From: Sialis fuliginosa
Taxonomy: Eukaryota; Arthropoda; Insecta; Megaloptera; Sialidae
Direction of reading: 5' to 3'
Assembly (NCBI GenBank): GCA_961205875.1
Contig: OY540813.1
Coordinates: 13,735,001-13,799,000 of the forward strand
DNA: 64,000 nt
The number at the start of each line of letters is the position of its first letter. Positions within the stretch are counted from its first letter, which is position 1. Positions 13,091 to 26,900 of the stretch are shown piece after piece. The notes beneath the pieces were generated by a model that made no database searches, was not told the origin of the DNA, and worked only from the letters and a program-made list of their open reading frames with translations. The translations under genes were made by a program, and so were the position numbers.

Positions 13091-15449
13091 ATTATGTTAT
13101 AGCGTATCGATCATTTCACTTACATACACATATTAGATTAATTATGTTAGTGTGGTCTATTATTGCACAAATAAAAATAATGATAATAAACTCGTTCAGA
13201 ATACAACTTTCAAAATTTGTTTCAAGCATAACTGTTTCTATCATAATAATAAAAAAAAAATTCAATAAATTGTATTTTAAATTACCTTTGAAAAAATAAC
13301 ATTATCAGTCAATCAAAATAAATGAGCGGTGAGTTGAAATACACTGAATTACAGAATTTAATAAAATAAATGTTTATTAATAATTCTTTCTAATTTATTA
13401 TGAAACAAAGAATTATTACTAAGCTTTGTTTTCTTGTTATATTAATTCATAAATAAATTTTAAAAGATAATTTAGTGTTGATATTTAATGAAATTAAATA
13501 ACTATCTATTAATTATTTTATATTTATAAACACTTATTATATTATTTTAATATCTATAACTTGTATTTAAAAAAACTGATAATAGTTGAATTTATTTAAT
13601 TGAATCAATATAAATGTAGAATTCTTTATAATTTGAAATAAAAAATTAAACGTGTATGTATTTGAAATAGTTATTTATTATAAATGTGATGGTATGATAG
13701 TTGTAAATCTTTTTATCACATTTATCTTACCATATAAATGTGACTAATATTAAATATGACTGACTCAGTTGTTGAGCTGTATATTGAATTTATGAAGTGC
13801 TGTATGTCATTAAAAATATCATGATAAATCTAAAAAAGACCAAATCGTGTAGAGATTCTCTTAAAGAATTTTAGATTCTTTCAGCATCATAGACAAAAAA
13901 GTGTCTCTTTGTCTAAGAAATTTAAAGGATCTAATTTAAAAAAGCATTCCATTTTTGCATTTACATATACATATAATATAAAAATATAATTGATCATGTT
14001 TTATGTGTAGATAATTGTATTATTTTGCATGTGATCGCAAATGTATTTTAAATAGCTTTTTATGTTGGTACATAATTTGTTATCAGGGTTGATCATACCT
14101 AAGATTTCTTACAGATATGCACATGTATCTGTAATAGAATAGTAAATCTGCAATAATGAAATGGGAGCCCCCTTTAAATAAATAAATATTTAGTTTTAAA
14201 AAGTCTTGTATCACTGAAAAATTTTGTATTGTGAATTTTCATTTTATTGAGACCCTAAGTGGTTGTCCCATCTACATTACATTTGATTTTCGACTAGTCT
14301 AAATTTCTCTTATATTTTACATTTTATTGTCCGAAACATGCTTGTGTGTCTATACTGACTGCAGTACCCTTTGATAGTTTGTTGAAACGTTGACATTTGA
14401 TGGATCATTTAAATGTTGTATCTACATGTTTGTTTTGGCCAGAATGTTGCAAAAGTTTGTTCGGTTTATTGTTCTGTGCAACTAAATGTGCATATCCGTA
14501 CAAAGTATAAAATATTAATTGTGTTTTAATGTCAGTTATAAAACTTGGTGTTAGAATAATCATTGGATATATTAATTCAAAGATAATAAGTTTAAACGGT
14601 GCAAATTTTATATTCTATATTTTTCAATGAAGTATTACAATATTTATTAATTATTCATATTTCAATTTGTATTTTTTAATGCATTTAAATTAAAATAATA
14701 ACCCTGATTATTATAAACTTTTATTTGTATTTTAAATGTTGCTATCCATTAAAATTACCTTAGTGTCTAAATGTGTACACAAATATAGTATATGTTTATT
14801 GAATAATTATTTTTATGTTAATGCAAAAGTTCATTGCAATAATTTCTTATTATCATTAATAATGAGTTTTTACTTGTTATAATGTTTAATTAACACAATT
14901 GACATACTCAGTATGTATCTGTTTCTTTTTACTTTTATATTTTTTAATGTAAGTAGAAACATATACATATATTTGAGAGTGGTTTCTGTGTTATTATTAG
15001 CTAATTATAATTTGAACTTTTGCAGCAACTATTAATAATATATTCTTCTTTTATTAAATATTTAGACCTAGTGTATTTATTTTATTAGTATTTTAATTTA
15101 CTTTTTATTGTATTAGTTACATTATAATATATAGAGCATTTTTGTGTAATCATTAGTAAATTATTCATACATATTTGTATATATTTAATCTACGTAATAT
15201 TTATAAATTACTGAAAACACCAATTAAATGTATTAAGAATTGTAATAATCTTTTCATGAAGATTGCATTATTATATATGCATTTAAAATTATAATGTACC
15301 TATATTATTTTCATGGATCTAAAATAATCTAAATATTAGACAAATATTTCTTAATGTCTTTTTTTTACTTTTCAATATGAGTACAAATTATTAAATACAG
15401 GAGATGTTGGTTATTTTGTTCACTGGTTAATAGAATCAGTCACTTAAAG
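13091..15449. other. Intergenic AT-rich DNA
   Basis: Apart from the polyadenylation signals just after the RhoGAP stop codon I see no gene, RNA gene or recognisable repeat. Base composition is uniformly AT-rich. Confidence 0.5.
13170..13175 (+). other. Candidate polyadenylation signal of the RhoGAP gene
   Basis: An AATAAA hexamer 80 bp past the stop codon, with another AATAAA at about 13184. It would give a short 3' UTR. Many AATAAA hexamers occur by chance in DNA this AT-rich. Confidence 0.45.
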
Positions 15450-15571
15450 CAGTGGTCTCCAAAGTAGGGTACGCAAAGTTTCCTTTCAAAATACTGTGTG
15501 TTATATAAATGTACAACTTATAATTATTTTTGTCTTAGGGGTACGCAATCAAAAAAGTTTAGAGATCACTA
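15450..15571. mobile_element. hAT-type MITE, 122 bp
   Basis: Termini CAGTGGTCTCCAAA and the complement of TAGTGATCTCTAAA, each with a subterminal GGGTACGC block. TSD ACTTAAAG (15442-15449) and GCTTAAAG (15572-15579), 7 of 8 matching. Non-coding. Confidence 0.85.
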
Positions 15572-16527
15572 GCTTAAAGGATAGAAACATCCAAAATTGT
15601 ATATTTTAAGGTTCTATAATCTGTTTCATTTAAACGAGTAGCTCATTTTTTTGGTTAATATAATCGCTACTTATTGAACTCAAAAGTTGACAAATGTGAT
15701 CACTATAACTGCTAACTACTGTATTTTAGCATTAAATATATCTAAATTATATTCTATTTATGAACAAGATCCATGATTTATTTATTAGATATATTTGTTG
15801 ACATAGCTAGGTCAATGAAAAATGGTGCAAATAGACGTACAAATTTTAATATTGTCTGGTGCTATATATAAAAGCTTTTTTCATCAGTACTCATAAATCC
15901 TTTTTTCACAAACGAGAAAAAAAACAATGTTGTTCTGGTATGTGATTCTATTTTGAGTAAGTACTGTTTTTCACTTAATTAAAATGACTACTATGAATAC
16001 TAAATTGGTATTATATATCCCATTTCGATAAATCCTGGCTATGTCATATTACATATTAAATAATCTTCATATGTCATATATGAACTAGAGCTTTAGATGG
16101 TATTACAATGGCGGTATAACACAATAATTTTTCATCAAGGGGGCGAGTATTGCTGAGTGAATGAGTTATGAAAATATAACAACAGAAGTACTAATTTTCT
16201 AAAAAAATGTACTGGATTGATTTTGTATTAAATTATAACAAGGTATTACTATTGTTATAAATTGTTCTGCGATCACTATCTGAAGCTGATATCATTTTGA
16301 AACTAGTGTGGGGTATGAAAATTATGTAATATTGATCATTCATAAGTATTATCAGAGCTGTTTTTCTGAAAAAGATTCTTTTTACTGATACGTTAAAGTA
16401 AAAAATTAAAATAATTGTAACTAAAGGACATTTGAAAATTAAGTTCAAACACATCACTTCAGTTAACAAAAATATTTTTGCTAAATTTTACTATTAAAAA
16501 AATGTTTCTATTAAAAATTAGCAACTA

Positions 16528-16797
16528 CAGTAGAATCTCTGTAACTCAAAGTTCAAGGGAAATTCTAAAATAATTATAGAGGGTTTTGAGTTAGAGAAAT
16601 TTCTAGAGATACATTTTTGATTTACAGAGGTTTAACATTTAAAACGTCGAGTTACAAAGGGTAAAAATGTATTGGAAATACCTCCTAGTGAATCCATAAT
16701 TAGTTCAACTTTAGAGTTCAAACTTCGAGTAATAAAGGTTTTGGGGCCTGAAAGGAGTGGAACAAATTTTTTTTTTCGATTTATCGAAGTTCTACTA
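16528..16797. mobile_element. Pogo/Tigger-like MITE
   Basis: About 270 bp starting CAGTAGAATCTCTGTAACTC after a TA and ending with the complement of AGTAGAACTTCGATAAATC before a TA. CAGTAGAA-type termini with TA flanks are typical of pogo/Tigger elements. Internal CGAGTTACAAAG and CGAGTAATAAAG blocks repeat the terminal theme. No transposase. Confidence 0.6.
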
Positions 16798-17661
16798 TAA
16801 CATATATACTTTAAATTTAATAATTGTAAGTATATATGTACATTTTATGAATCTCCAGACTAACAGTCCTGAATATTAGACATTCCATTTGGAAGTTATT
16901 TGTTTATAAATAAATTACTTTGAAAATATTGTATAAAGTGTTAAAATGAGTGCTGTTTATGAAACTTGTAAATTTAGCAATTATCTCTATTTTTAATAAA
17001 TAAATTGTGACTGATAAGATATTCTTTACTAATTAATACACTTATAGTTACTTTTTATGACTATATTTTTTGCATAAAAAATCAAGATACTGTTTTATTA
17101 ACGGTAATTTATATTATAAGTTTATATGAAAGTATTATTAATATAGCACAAATTGAAAATTATTTGTATTTATTTATGAGTATAAAGTTCTACTATAATA
17201 ATGATTATAATTATTGTAAATTGGTATATTAAGTATTAAATGCATTTTTAGTTTATTTTAAAAGCTATCAATGTTTTTTCACTTATTACATATATAAATT
17301 TTATTTAACAGTATTTGAAATAACATTTCAACAAGAATAATTTAATTTACTGTTGATTAAGATTAAAGAACATAATATACTTATGTTGGTTAATTTTCAA
17401 ATGAATATAAAACAGTCCTATAACTGGCAAAGTATTTAGTATCATTCAGAAACTAACATGACTAAGTCTCCTCAACAAGTAGTTGAGAAAATGTATGTTT
17501 TATAAACATACTTGTCATAATAATATAGTGTAATTAAATGAGATATATAAAAATATGAAATCACATTATTTTTATTTATTTATTTTCTGAAGGTGTCCAG
17601 TATGATACATATATGGACTGAGTTCCATGTTACAAGTTCTACTTCATTAATCTGGTACTAA

Positions 17662-18079
17662 CAGTGGCACTGGGACAGGGGGGTGGGCAACTGCCCCTTC
17701 AAAATTTTCAGTGGGGGAGGGGGCAATGACTACTTTTTTATTCTGTTTTATAGGGCGGGTTTGTAGCGACGTGTTAAAAATCTGTTTTCTGTAATTTTTT
17801 ATTCTTAAAAATTCTTTAATTTTTGTAAATGATGTTAAAGCTCACAAAAAAATTATAAAATGTAATCACGAGTCTAGTCTTATTAAAAAAATAATGAAAA
17901 GTTAGTATTTCTATTTAATTTCTTTTGTTTTAACAAATAATATGATATTAAGCAAGCTAAAGAAAATTGAAGTTAATTTTGAATTTTAAGAATGCCAAGT
18001 AAAATTAGGTTAGCTTAATTTTTTGAGGTTCGTACTGCCCCCCCACTCCTCCAGTAAAAAATTGTTTCCGGTGCCATTG
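17662..18079. mobile_element. hAT-type non-autonomous element with exact 8-bp TSD
   Basis: 418 bp, bounded by CAGTGGCACTGG and the complement of CAATGGCACCGG, with G-run/C-run subterminal tracts (GGGGGG; CCCCCCCC). TSD GGTACTAA is identical at 17654-17661 and 18080-18087, suggesting a relatively young insertion. The small antisense ORF inside does not resemble a transposase. Confidence 0.92.
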
Positions 18080-18222
18080 GGTACTAAAAGAGTTTAATTG
18101 ACAAAAAGTGGACTTAGTCACATTGGTGACTGAGCAATTTATCAGTAGTAAATTATTTATTCTATTTGTATACAAACAGCAGGTAACCACTGTTTTCATA
18201 GATCTGCAATTAATTATTATTG

Positions 18223-18347
18223 ACTTTCCACTGTACACGGATTTTTTTAAACTAACAAAAAATATATGTAATATACTTTTTTTAACTTTCCACTATACTC
18301 GGATTTTTTTAAACTAACAAAAAATATATGTAATATACTTTTTTTAA
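18223..18347. repeat. Tandem duplication, 2 x 62 bp
   Basis: Two adjacent near-identical copies of a 62-bp unit (ACTTTCCACT...GGATTTTTTTAAACTAAC...TAATATACTTTTTTTA), differing at a few positions near the start. Probably local slippage. Confidence 0.9.
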
Positions 18348-18624
18348 CATATAATTTTTTAAGTGAGTTTATATAACAAAAAATTTACATGTGTATGAAT
18401 ATTTTCAATAGTAAGATTTAAAAAAGCAAATTTGTGTTAATTGTGTTACCTGTAGGCAGTTTAATATTAATTTTTGTATGTTACTTCATTCAGTCAGTTA
18501 TACAATGCATATTGATCATTCTGTGATTTTTAGATTATTAACATATATTTAATTGACTTTTAAATTTTGTACAATTTGAAATGTCAGTATTTTGTGGCCT
18601 TTGATAAATTTGTTTTAACTATTC

Positions 18625-18781
18625 CAGGCGTGGCCAACAGGTTGATAGCAATTTCCCAGTTGATCATGGTTTTAATTTCGGTCGATTATGACAATTTTAA
18701 ATAAGTCTTTTAATATTAATATGTAATTAATTCAGAAGATTGAACAGTAGATTGCATCAGAAATTTAGTTGGTCGCTCCTG
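18625..18781. mobile_element. hAT-type MITE, 157 bp
   Basis: Termini CAGGCGTGGCCAACA and the complement of CAGGAGCGACCAACT. TSD AACTATTC (18617-18624) and AACTATAC (18782-18789), 7 of 8. Non-coding. Confidence 0.87.
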
Positions 18782-19472
18782 AACTATACAAATAAAATAT
18801 AAAAATAATTTATAAAAAATTTGATCACAAATGAAATAAAATTGCACAAAGTTATTGAAAATGAATTAATGTTTAAAACTAATTTCAATTTCATTCAATT
18901 AGTTTTGACTGCCAATACAGTGATATTAGTAAATGTATTATTACTGTAAATTTCTCTTTTAGCTGCTAAATTTTGCCAAGCTCATTTGATAAAATTAATG
19001 TATGTATTTAAAAGGAAATGTGTTCAAACAGGCCAAAGATTTATACTACAAATTATTTTCTGCCTGTAAGTTATTCTATAATACACATGTACAATAATGT
19101 ACATGTAAATGTGTTTTATATTTACTGTGAACTTTAATATGTATATTCTTTAAAAATGAGATGTACAAAACACTAATTAATTTTTATTAAAATTGAAATA
19201 TACCTATAATTGTCTATAATCTGTGAAGTTTACAGTTCATATTTTTTGTAGAATAACTAGACTAATAAATATATTTATTTGATATCACATACTTTGGTTA
19301 AATAATCAAATGAATGTATTGTCTTGTATTGTTGTTCTATTTTTACGAGAAAATGAAATATTTTTATTAATTATTAAATATTTTAATGGTACTGTTACTA
19401 TTAAATCTTAAGTTTTGCAAAAAGTTTTATACAGCCCATAATATTTAAAAAAAATGTAATAAACGAAGTATA

Positions 19473-19580
19473 CAGGGCCATAATTACCACCGGAGCAATG
19501 CCCCAGGGCCTCACACGAAAGTGTGGAAATAAAGGGCTCCTCGATCACTTGCTGCTCCAGAACATCTAGTTACGGCCCTG
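19473..19580. mobile_element. hAT-type MITE, about 108 bp
   Basis: Termini CAGGGCCATAATTA and the complement of CAGGGCCGTAACTAG. The flanking octamers GAAGTATA and GCAGTATG match at 6 of 8 positions, consistent with a decayed hAT TSD. Confidence 0.65.
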
Positions 19581-19834
19581 GCAGTATGTTATATATAATG
19601 GATTACTTATATATATTTTTTGTTTCAGAAATAAGCTCTAATTTGTTTATTAAATTGACTGCAGATATATTTTTTGATCTCTTTTTCAGTATGTATTGTA
19701 TCTCAAAAATGTATTATTTATTTTAAATGTAAAAGTGCTTTTATTCAAAATAAACGATTTTTAAAATAATAATGTCACGTTTCAGTACCCTCCATGAAAA
19801 TTAAATTTAAGATTTTAGGAGTATAAGTAAAAAC

Positions 19835-20185
19835 CCTTAGAACTATAAAGTTTTTTCACCAAACCCCTTCTCACCCTTTGAGAAATATATCTTAAAATAT
19901 TTTTAAATACTGGTGGCCCGACGAGACTTGGTTACTGCGCAAGTATTTATGCTATTATGATTAGCTATAAAAGCAGAAAAACACACATAGCTATTTTACG
20001 CACACTGGTAATTTCTTGGAATGCATTAATTTTCGAATAAAACTAAATATATCTTTATATTTTTTTAGTTAATTAACACTAGTCAACTAATACAAGTGTT
20101 TTATAATTTTTTTTTCAATTTTTATTTTGACTCACAGAATCCCAGGGTTCCGCGGAACAGTTTGAAATAACTGTCTTAAAGTATA
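19835..20185. mobile_element. Decayed hAT-like fragment related to the one at 37.0 kb
   Basis: Contains AACCCTTAGAACTA and ACACATAGCTATTTTAC blocks and a terminal stretch with GACTCACAGAATCCC and TTCCGCGGAACAG. The same blocks occur at 37023-37150. The reversed end (TTTCAAACTGTTCCGCGGAA) resembles the common hAT terminus with a GTTCCGCGGAAC core. Boundaries are approximate. Confidence 0.5.
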
Positions 20186-20533
20186 TAAGTTAAGTATTGT
20201 TCAAATGTTGTATTTTTGAGGTTCGTCCAGGTGTCAATCTCTTTCAGTTTTGAAGTTACAATTTTTTTGTCTTGTATTATTTAAAAAAAATTAAACTATC
20301 TTTGCAGTTGAGTGGATGCTAGGTTCAAAATAATTAAATAAATGTTTTTGAGTTTTAAAATTTATTAAAAAAATAAAATAGAACTATGATTATTATATAT
20401 ACCTACAACTATTAAATTTAATATAAACTTATTTATTTACACTTAAAATTTAATTTTTGGTAGTAGAACTGTTTCTGCACAGACCCTTTTATGTCTAAGC
20501 TGAACTAACAATATTTATCTGACAAAATTTTGA

Positions 20534-20790
20534 ACATATCGCTCATTTGCTGCAACAACGTCATAACTCAAAAATTGTGATTTTTCAGGAGACACGTTTA
20601 AAGTTTTGAATTGGTATAACTTTATATGATAATTTTTAAATATATTTATGCTCTCTCGTAGATAGTTAAAGAAGCTTAGATATGTCGTTCTTACTGAATA
20701 AAGTACATGTATGAACGGTTTTTCCTGTATAACAACTCAAAAATTGCTATTTTTTAGTTATGATGTTGTTACAGCAAATGAGCGATATGT
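20534..20790. repeat. Fold-back (inverted-repeat) element
   Basis: ACATATCGCTCATTTGCTG at 20534 reappears inverted at the right end near 20790. Similarity continues inward through CAACAACGTCATAACT and CAAAAATTG. The structure is a MITE-like hairpin, with no coding content and no clear TSD. Confidence 0.7.
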
Positions 20791-20797
20791 TTATTAG

Positions 20798-21476
20798 CAG
20801 GGGCGCCGACTTGTTAAAAATATTGGGGGGGGGCCCAAATTTTTTTGACTCCCTTCTCCCTTATATAAGACAAAATAATAATATAGTGTACCCCCCCCCC
20901 CCCCCCCCCAATAAAGTTGACGTAAGATACTTTTTTTCATAAACAATCTTTTTCACGGATTTTGTTTTCGTTTAAGTAATTAATAATTTTATTTACTAAC
21001 CTAACAAACAGCTAAGTTATTTTAATTGTAAAATAACTCTTTACCGTCATTTCTCAAATATTTTTTAAAAATGTATCTGTAAGATAAAATTATAATAAAT
21101 TCTTATTATAAAAATTATTTTTAATATAATATAAATGAATCTAAAATATAAAGTAAAATACAATAGAAAAAATTCATGACTGGCCGAATGCATTCAGGAT
21201 GATTCAGGATTGGCGTGCCAAACTTTAACAATAAATTGAGAAAACAAATTTAAGCAAAAAAAAATATTATATGAACGTGTGTCCGGAAATTTTAATATAG
21301 AGTTTTTTGCTTAAAATATTTTTCTCAATTAACCGTTTAGTATGCTTTTCATATACTTTTATTATAATAAACTACACAGGGAAAAGGCATACATTTATTG
21401 GGGGGGGGCTCAGCCCCCCCGACGGTAATATTGGGAGGGCTTGAGCCCCTCAAGCCCCATGTAGTCGGCGCCCCTT
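20798..21476. mobile_element. hAT-type non-autonomous element with long G/C homopolymers
   Basis: 679 bp starting CAGGGGCGCCGACT and ending with the complement of AAGGGGCGCCGACT. TSD TTTATTAG (20790-20797) and TATATTAG (21477-21484), 7 of 8. It carries subterminal GGGGGGGG/CCCCCCC blocks and a run of 19 C at about 20891-20909, conspicuous in this AT-rich DNA. It lies directly against the 20534-20790 fold-back. Confidence 0.82.
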
Positions 21477-21918
21477 TATATTAGAATATAAATTTAATCA
21501 TTTGTATATTTTATTATTACTTACTGGACAATAATTCATACAATATGATACATGTTTATACAAAAATATAAATTTTATAGTTCTACAAAACAGAATATTA
21601 TAAGTGCTATGTAATATATAATAACGCTTAAAATATTTTTTCTTGTAGTAAATGTATATATAGTACATTTAATGTCTAAATTTTTCATACATGCATACAT
21701 CATTATACTTCCTTAACGTAAAATTAATTAATACGGTACTTTTTTGGCAAAAGACAAATTAATACATATCGGTACCTTTTTGATAGAAAACCTTATTGAC
21801 ACAAAATTATAGATTTGCCACTGATGGCACATTGAATGTATTTTATGAAATTACAACCAACACCAACCACTACTGATCTGATCAATACATAGTAAAATAC
21901 AAAAAATATAAATTAGTA

Positions 21919-22772
21919 TGTCTGGTACGTGGCGAATAAAATAAAATATTGATTGGGATATGCCACTTTCTGTGGACATAGACAAAGTCAAAAGAAATAT
22001 GTTTAGAATGGGAGTCACTTTAAAATGATATAAATTGCGGGGAACTATCAAGATTTAAAGAAAAATGAATAATGACAAAAAATAATCTTCTTAACCCGCC
22101 AGCCGCGGGCGACGTGGATATCACGTTTTACTTATTCTATACAATTCCGCGGGGTACGCTATTATCGCGTTGCTTATAATTTTTATGATATTTAAGCTTC
22201 GGGAAACGTTATTCACCCGTTGAATCTATTTTCTTTTATTTTAAAACATCGGGAGACGTTTTTTCATCGTTATCATATCTTATATCTAAACAGTTTGCTG
22301 GTGCAATATGATGACAAGTTACAACGTGTTCTATCAGGCTACACAAAGTTGTATTACACAATTTCTAATCATTTGTATAACAGCAATAGTCGTTTACATT
22401 ACATTTTATCTGTGAATTGTAAAATCCTCAAAAAATTAACCCTTTCGATATGTCGAAACGTGCAATATATTCTTACATTTTTATTACATTCCTTACATAC
22501 AATCCTTATAACTATTATAAATAGCAAATAAAGATATCCCGCGGTTTAAACAAAAAAAAATAAAATAATCGCCCGCGGCTGGAGAGTTAATAAAAACTTT
22601 AAATTAAACACAAAAAAATTTTAATCAGATTACTAGGAACTGAGATACAGCCAATTTTAGAACACCAATGAGGGCCATCTTTAATAGCTGCTATAATGGT
22701 GTTCTAAACAGATTTTAAAGTGGCTCCCTATCAAAAAATGCAGCGTCTCTTATGTACCAGACATACTATCTA
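21919..22772. repeat. Diverged fold-back element interrupted by a piggyBac-type MITE
   Basis: GTCTGGTAC at 21919 and GGAGTCACTTTAAAAT near 22010 recur inverted at about 22770 and 22730 (GGAGCCACTTTAAAAT). A second pair of arm segments lies around 22630-22690. The TTAA-flanked element 22095-22586 sits between the arms. The arms are diverged and the ends approximate. Confidence 0.55.
22095..22586. mobile_element. piggyBac-type MITE (TTAA TSD)
   Basis: 492 bp flanked by TTAA at 22091-22094 and 22587-22590. Termini CCCGCCAGCCGCGGGCGA and the complement of CTCTCCAGCCGCGGGCGA. TTAA duplication with a CCC start is the piggyBac signature. The internal ORF shows no DDD transposase features. Confidence 0.88.
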
Positions 22773-23014
22773 GAAAGTTGTTGTATATTGTTTATATTTA
22801 TGGTTTAGTTTATTTATTAAAAATATATAACTTTATAGATTTGTATATACACAATGTACACTGTATTATTACCATATTTATTATTTAATCATTTGTTATT
22901 CCTTGTAATAAATAAATAGAAACCAATATTAAATTAATCGTTTTGAATGCATTAAATACATACATAATTTTGGCATTATTTTCCTATAATTAGTTTCATA
23001 AAATCACAATTTAA

Positions 23015-23145
23015 CCCATTAACGCCCAAGAGTGCGTCAACACCACATTAAAAATTGGGGAACTTGGGCCTCCCAAAAATATATAAACATATCAACAAAA
23101 CATTTCTTATAATTTTTGCAAACATCCCTTTGGGTTATTAATGGG
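23015..23145. mobile_element. piggyBac-type MITE, 131 bp
   Basis: Flanked by TTAA at 23011-23014 and 23146-23149. Termini CCCATTAACGCCCAA and the complement of CCCATTAATAACCCAAA. The left end matches the right end of the 42958-43646 element over 15 bases, so both belong to one family. Confidence 0.85.
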
Positions 23146-23149
23146 TTAA

Positions 23150-23946
23150 AAATGAATAAAATAAATTTATGAATATTTATATTATGAGTGTTTATAATAT
23201 AATTTAAATGTGAAACTAAGATAATACATGTGTTGTTGAATACTTACTCTTGGTACGATCAGTTAAAGTGGGAAAAACTTAAAAGTATTTATAAAAATAA
23301 CAATACTAGATAACATCATAATAATGCAGTTAAACTGTCATTTTTCATTCAGTAATATAAAATATAATAACATCATAATACTCACTTTTTTGATAATTTA
23401 TAACTTTATTTTTTATCGATGTGTAATGAAATCAAATTATGAATAATGTGAATCCACATTTGTTATAATGTAATGTAATTTGAATCAATTGATGGTTCTT
23501 CAATTTTTATGTTTGGTAAAATAACTTGCACACATGAGCAGTTGTCTGAATGTACCAATCGACAATAAATTTATATATATAGTCATACCCAAATTAAAGC
23601 CATCTTTAGTTCTAGATGGATGACTTAAATGTTCGTTAGTTGAAACACTGTTATTTTATATGCTGGAAGCTGATCGTGGAATCACACTACTAAAGAGACG
23701 TTATTTTGAAGCAAGAGCAACTTCAGGAAATGGATGTAAATGCAAAGCAACAAAAAGTCAGAGCCATAACTATAGATAAAAAAATAAAAATTACTTGGAT
23801 CTATTTCCACATTGTCTTGATATTATCAATTAAAATAAATGTATTAAATAGTTTCTTTTTAATTATGAGGATTCATAAACCAGAACGTCCAGGTTGTAAT
23901 CTCTTTTAAATCTTCCATTGTATTCAATAAGTTTTTAAATAACAAA
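23150..23946. other. Intergenic spacer downstream of NPAT
   Basis: AT-rich DNA without a credible gene. On the minus strand an ATTAAA hexamer at 23858-23863, about 85 bp past the NPAT stop codon, is a possible polyadenylation signal. Confidence 0.4.
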
Positions 23947-26900
23947 TCAACCATTAGGTCCATGAACTTTACTAAGAAAAGAATCAAGATCTAATTTTTG
24001 TAATAGCTCTTGAGGGTTACTTCGCTTAGATTTCTTATCAGATTTGTTCAATAAAGTTGGAGATGTTTCAGGGATTTTTCTTTTTTTAGGTATGATACCA
24101 TGATTTCTGAAAATAACGATTATAAATTAATGTCACAATGAAACAGTGATAATCCACTGAGAACATACCTGTTTACTGGTTTATTTTGTAGGGCATCTTT
24201 CTCTTTACTACTAACAACAGTTACATATGTCATCAGTTCATCGTCTTCAGGACTTGGTGCCCACTCACCTTCTTCTAGTTCAGAATCATTATCGTCTTTC
24301 TTAATATCAGAAACAATTTCACTTAAGTTGCCGCTAGTACCTGCTAGATTTAGTTTCAATGTATCAATCTTATGCAAGTCTCTATCACTATCTTTTTCTT
24401 TTGAAGAAAATTTGAAATGTAAATATGATTCATTCTTTGTAGTTTCATTTGAATGTAATTTATACTTGTCTACATTTGTATCAAACTGACTTAAACTTGA
24501 ATCATTAGTATTGTCTGAAATTTCTGCATATAATTTTTCAAGTGGAGTTAGTTTCCTTTTTTCAATTTTTTTGGAAGTGACTCTTTTTTTATGATTTGGT
24601 TTTTTCAATTTTACATCAGATTCAATTTTAGTACTATTATTTTCTCCCTTTTTGTGAATATTTGAAGTCTTAGATGTTTTAGAGCTTTCAATTGGTAGTG
24701 ATTCCCACAAATTTATAAAAGACGATATTTGTAATGTATGTATTTCATCTCCATTACTACCTTCAATCACATATTCTACTGAATATTTAGACAAATCACT
24801 ATTTGAAGTGAGCTGCAATGGTTTCTGCATTTTATTTAAATCATCATTAAATTTTGTGTAAATAATTTCAAATGTATCATTACAAGTAAAAGGATCATTT
24901 GATATATCAACTCTTTCTTCTGTTTTTTTATCCACCTTTTGATTTGAATTATCAATATTTACAAGTGATTTAAAATAACTAGGATCTATTTTCTCATCAT
25001 CTTTTAAAAGCTGCACACTTATTAAACTGGCTTTAGAATCATTATTTTTTTCTGGCTTCTTCTCAAATTCATCTTTATGTTCATTTAAATCTTCTTTCTG
25101 TTTTACTTCAACAACATTTTCTTGAATTGTATGTTTCTCATTTTCTTTAGATTTCAGATCAGAACTACTATGGGATTTTCTATTTTTATTCTTTTTATTT
25201 GGAATTAATAAAATACCCCTCTCTTTTAAATGTGTTACTAATGCAATAGTACTTTCAGAATCAGATTCTTGTATGTTTTCCCGTAAATCTACATTTAAAG
25301 GGTTCTTATTATCTAAGTTAGATGATATTTGATTTGATTGTTCTGTATTAACAAATTTCTGTTGATTGTTGTCATCTGATATATTTATTAATGATAGAAA
25401 TTGTTTTTTTTCATCAATCAGTTTACTATTTAATTGTTTATATTTCTTATGTTCTGATTGAACCATAGCTGTTTGAGGTAAAATATAACTTGTAGAAGCC
25501 TTCATATCTTCAGATTTTATTTCTTTTAAATTTTTTTTAGTTCTTTTTACAGCTGGTTTAAATCGAGTATTCCGTATCGGTACTTTTCTTTCTCTTTTGA
25601 TTACTTGTTTTTTACTAAATTTAATTTTAATACTAGATTTCTTACTTAGAAATTCTTCAGTATTGTCTTTAATTTTTGTTATCACTCGTTTTCTTTTTTC
25701 TTCTAATTCATTATATAATTTAACATCAGTAAATGTTTCAACAGAGATTTTATTTGTAACAGAAGTTGATGGTAATGTATCAGTTTTTATATCAACATTT
25801 ATGTTTCCATCTGGCTTAATTTCAGTAGGTGTTTCTTTTGGAGATAAAATACCGATAAAATTAAGTTTCTTTTCTTTCGCAGGTTGCATTCTATTTCTCA
25901 ATTGGTAACGAGGTGAAGTGGAATTTAAAGACGGGGAAGATTTTCTCTGAATTACTGTTTTTTCAGCAGTATTTGATGAGTCACTTGAACTTGAGCTTGA
26001 ACTTGAGTCACAGCTACTACATGATGAAGAAGAATTATCAATTTTTTCTTGTAAATCAGAAGTATTCAACACTTTATGTTCAATTATGTTGCATTCATTA
26101 TTACCACTACTAGAATTTTTTATATTTATCGTTTCCTTTTTTACATCAGTTTCAACAATATGAACATCAGTTTCAGTAGTATTTTTTAAGAGATCTGTTC
26201 TGCATGAATCTGGATACTTAGATTTATCTAACTCTCGACAAATATCATGTTCTGGCAGTGAGATTTCATGCAGTAAATATTCTGTTTTCTTATTTGAAGA
26301 TGCACAATCTGATTGCTTATTTAATTTTTGTTCTTTCTCTTCTTGTTTAGCACATTCAGATATGAGTATTTGTTCCAGAGCAACATTTTGATCATTATCA
26401 GATGGGAGATAGTAAGAACTACAAGTTGAATAATCCGTTGGCCGAGAACAATAACCTGGGCTTTCGACATTTGGTAATTTAGGAGTGATTGCCAAGTTAG
26501 GAGTAATTGGAAAAATTGGTGTTGGAACAATAGACTCAGTTAAAATGTTTGTTTGTTCTTTGAGTAGTTTTGTAATTGGTGTATCTTCTGTTGATAAATT
26601 GTTCATAAAACGAGGGGTTATCGGAATGTCATTGAAAACATCTTTACATGGCGTTTCTAACATTGGAAATAGATTACAACTAGCAGATATAGGAAATGCT
26701 GTATGAATTTTTATCATATCAGGTGTAATTTGATGTTCATTCTTTTTACCTTCTTCAACTTTGGATTTTGGTTCTTTCTCCTCTATTAATACTTGGTTAC
26801 AATCATTTGTAGATTTTTCTATTGTTATTACTGGTTTTGTATCAATTACTATTAAATTTGCACTATTACATTTGCGTTTATATCTGGATGGAGCGTTTCT

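Noticed and set aside
20881..20912. 19-C homopolymer as a possible assembly artefact
   Set aside because: It lies inside a bounded hAT-type element with other G/C runs in the same element, so it can be explained as part of it, though the exact run length is doubtful.
22220..22531. 103-codon ORF inside the 22.1-kb element
   Set aside because: It lies inside the piggyBac-type MITE, is low complexity and has no transposase motif.
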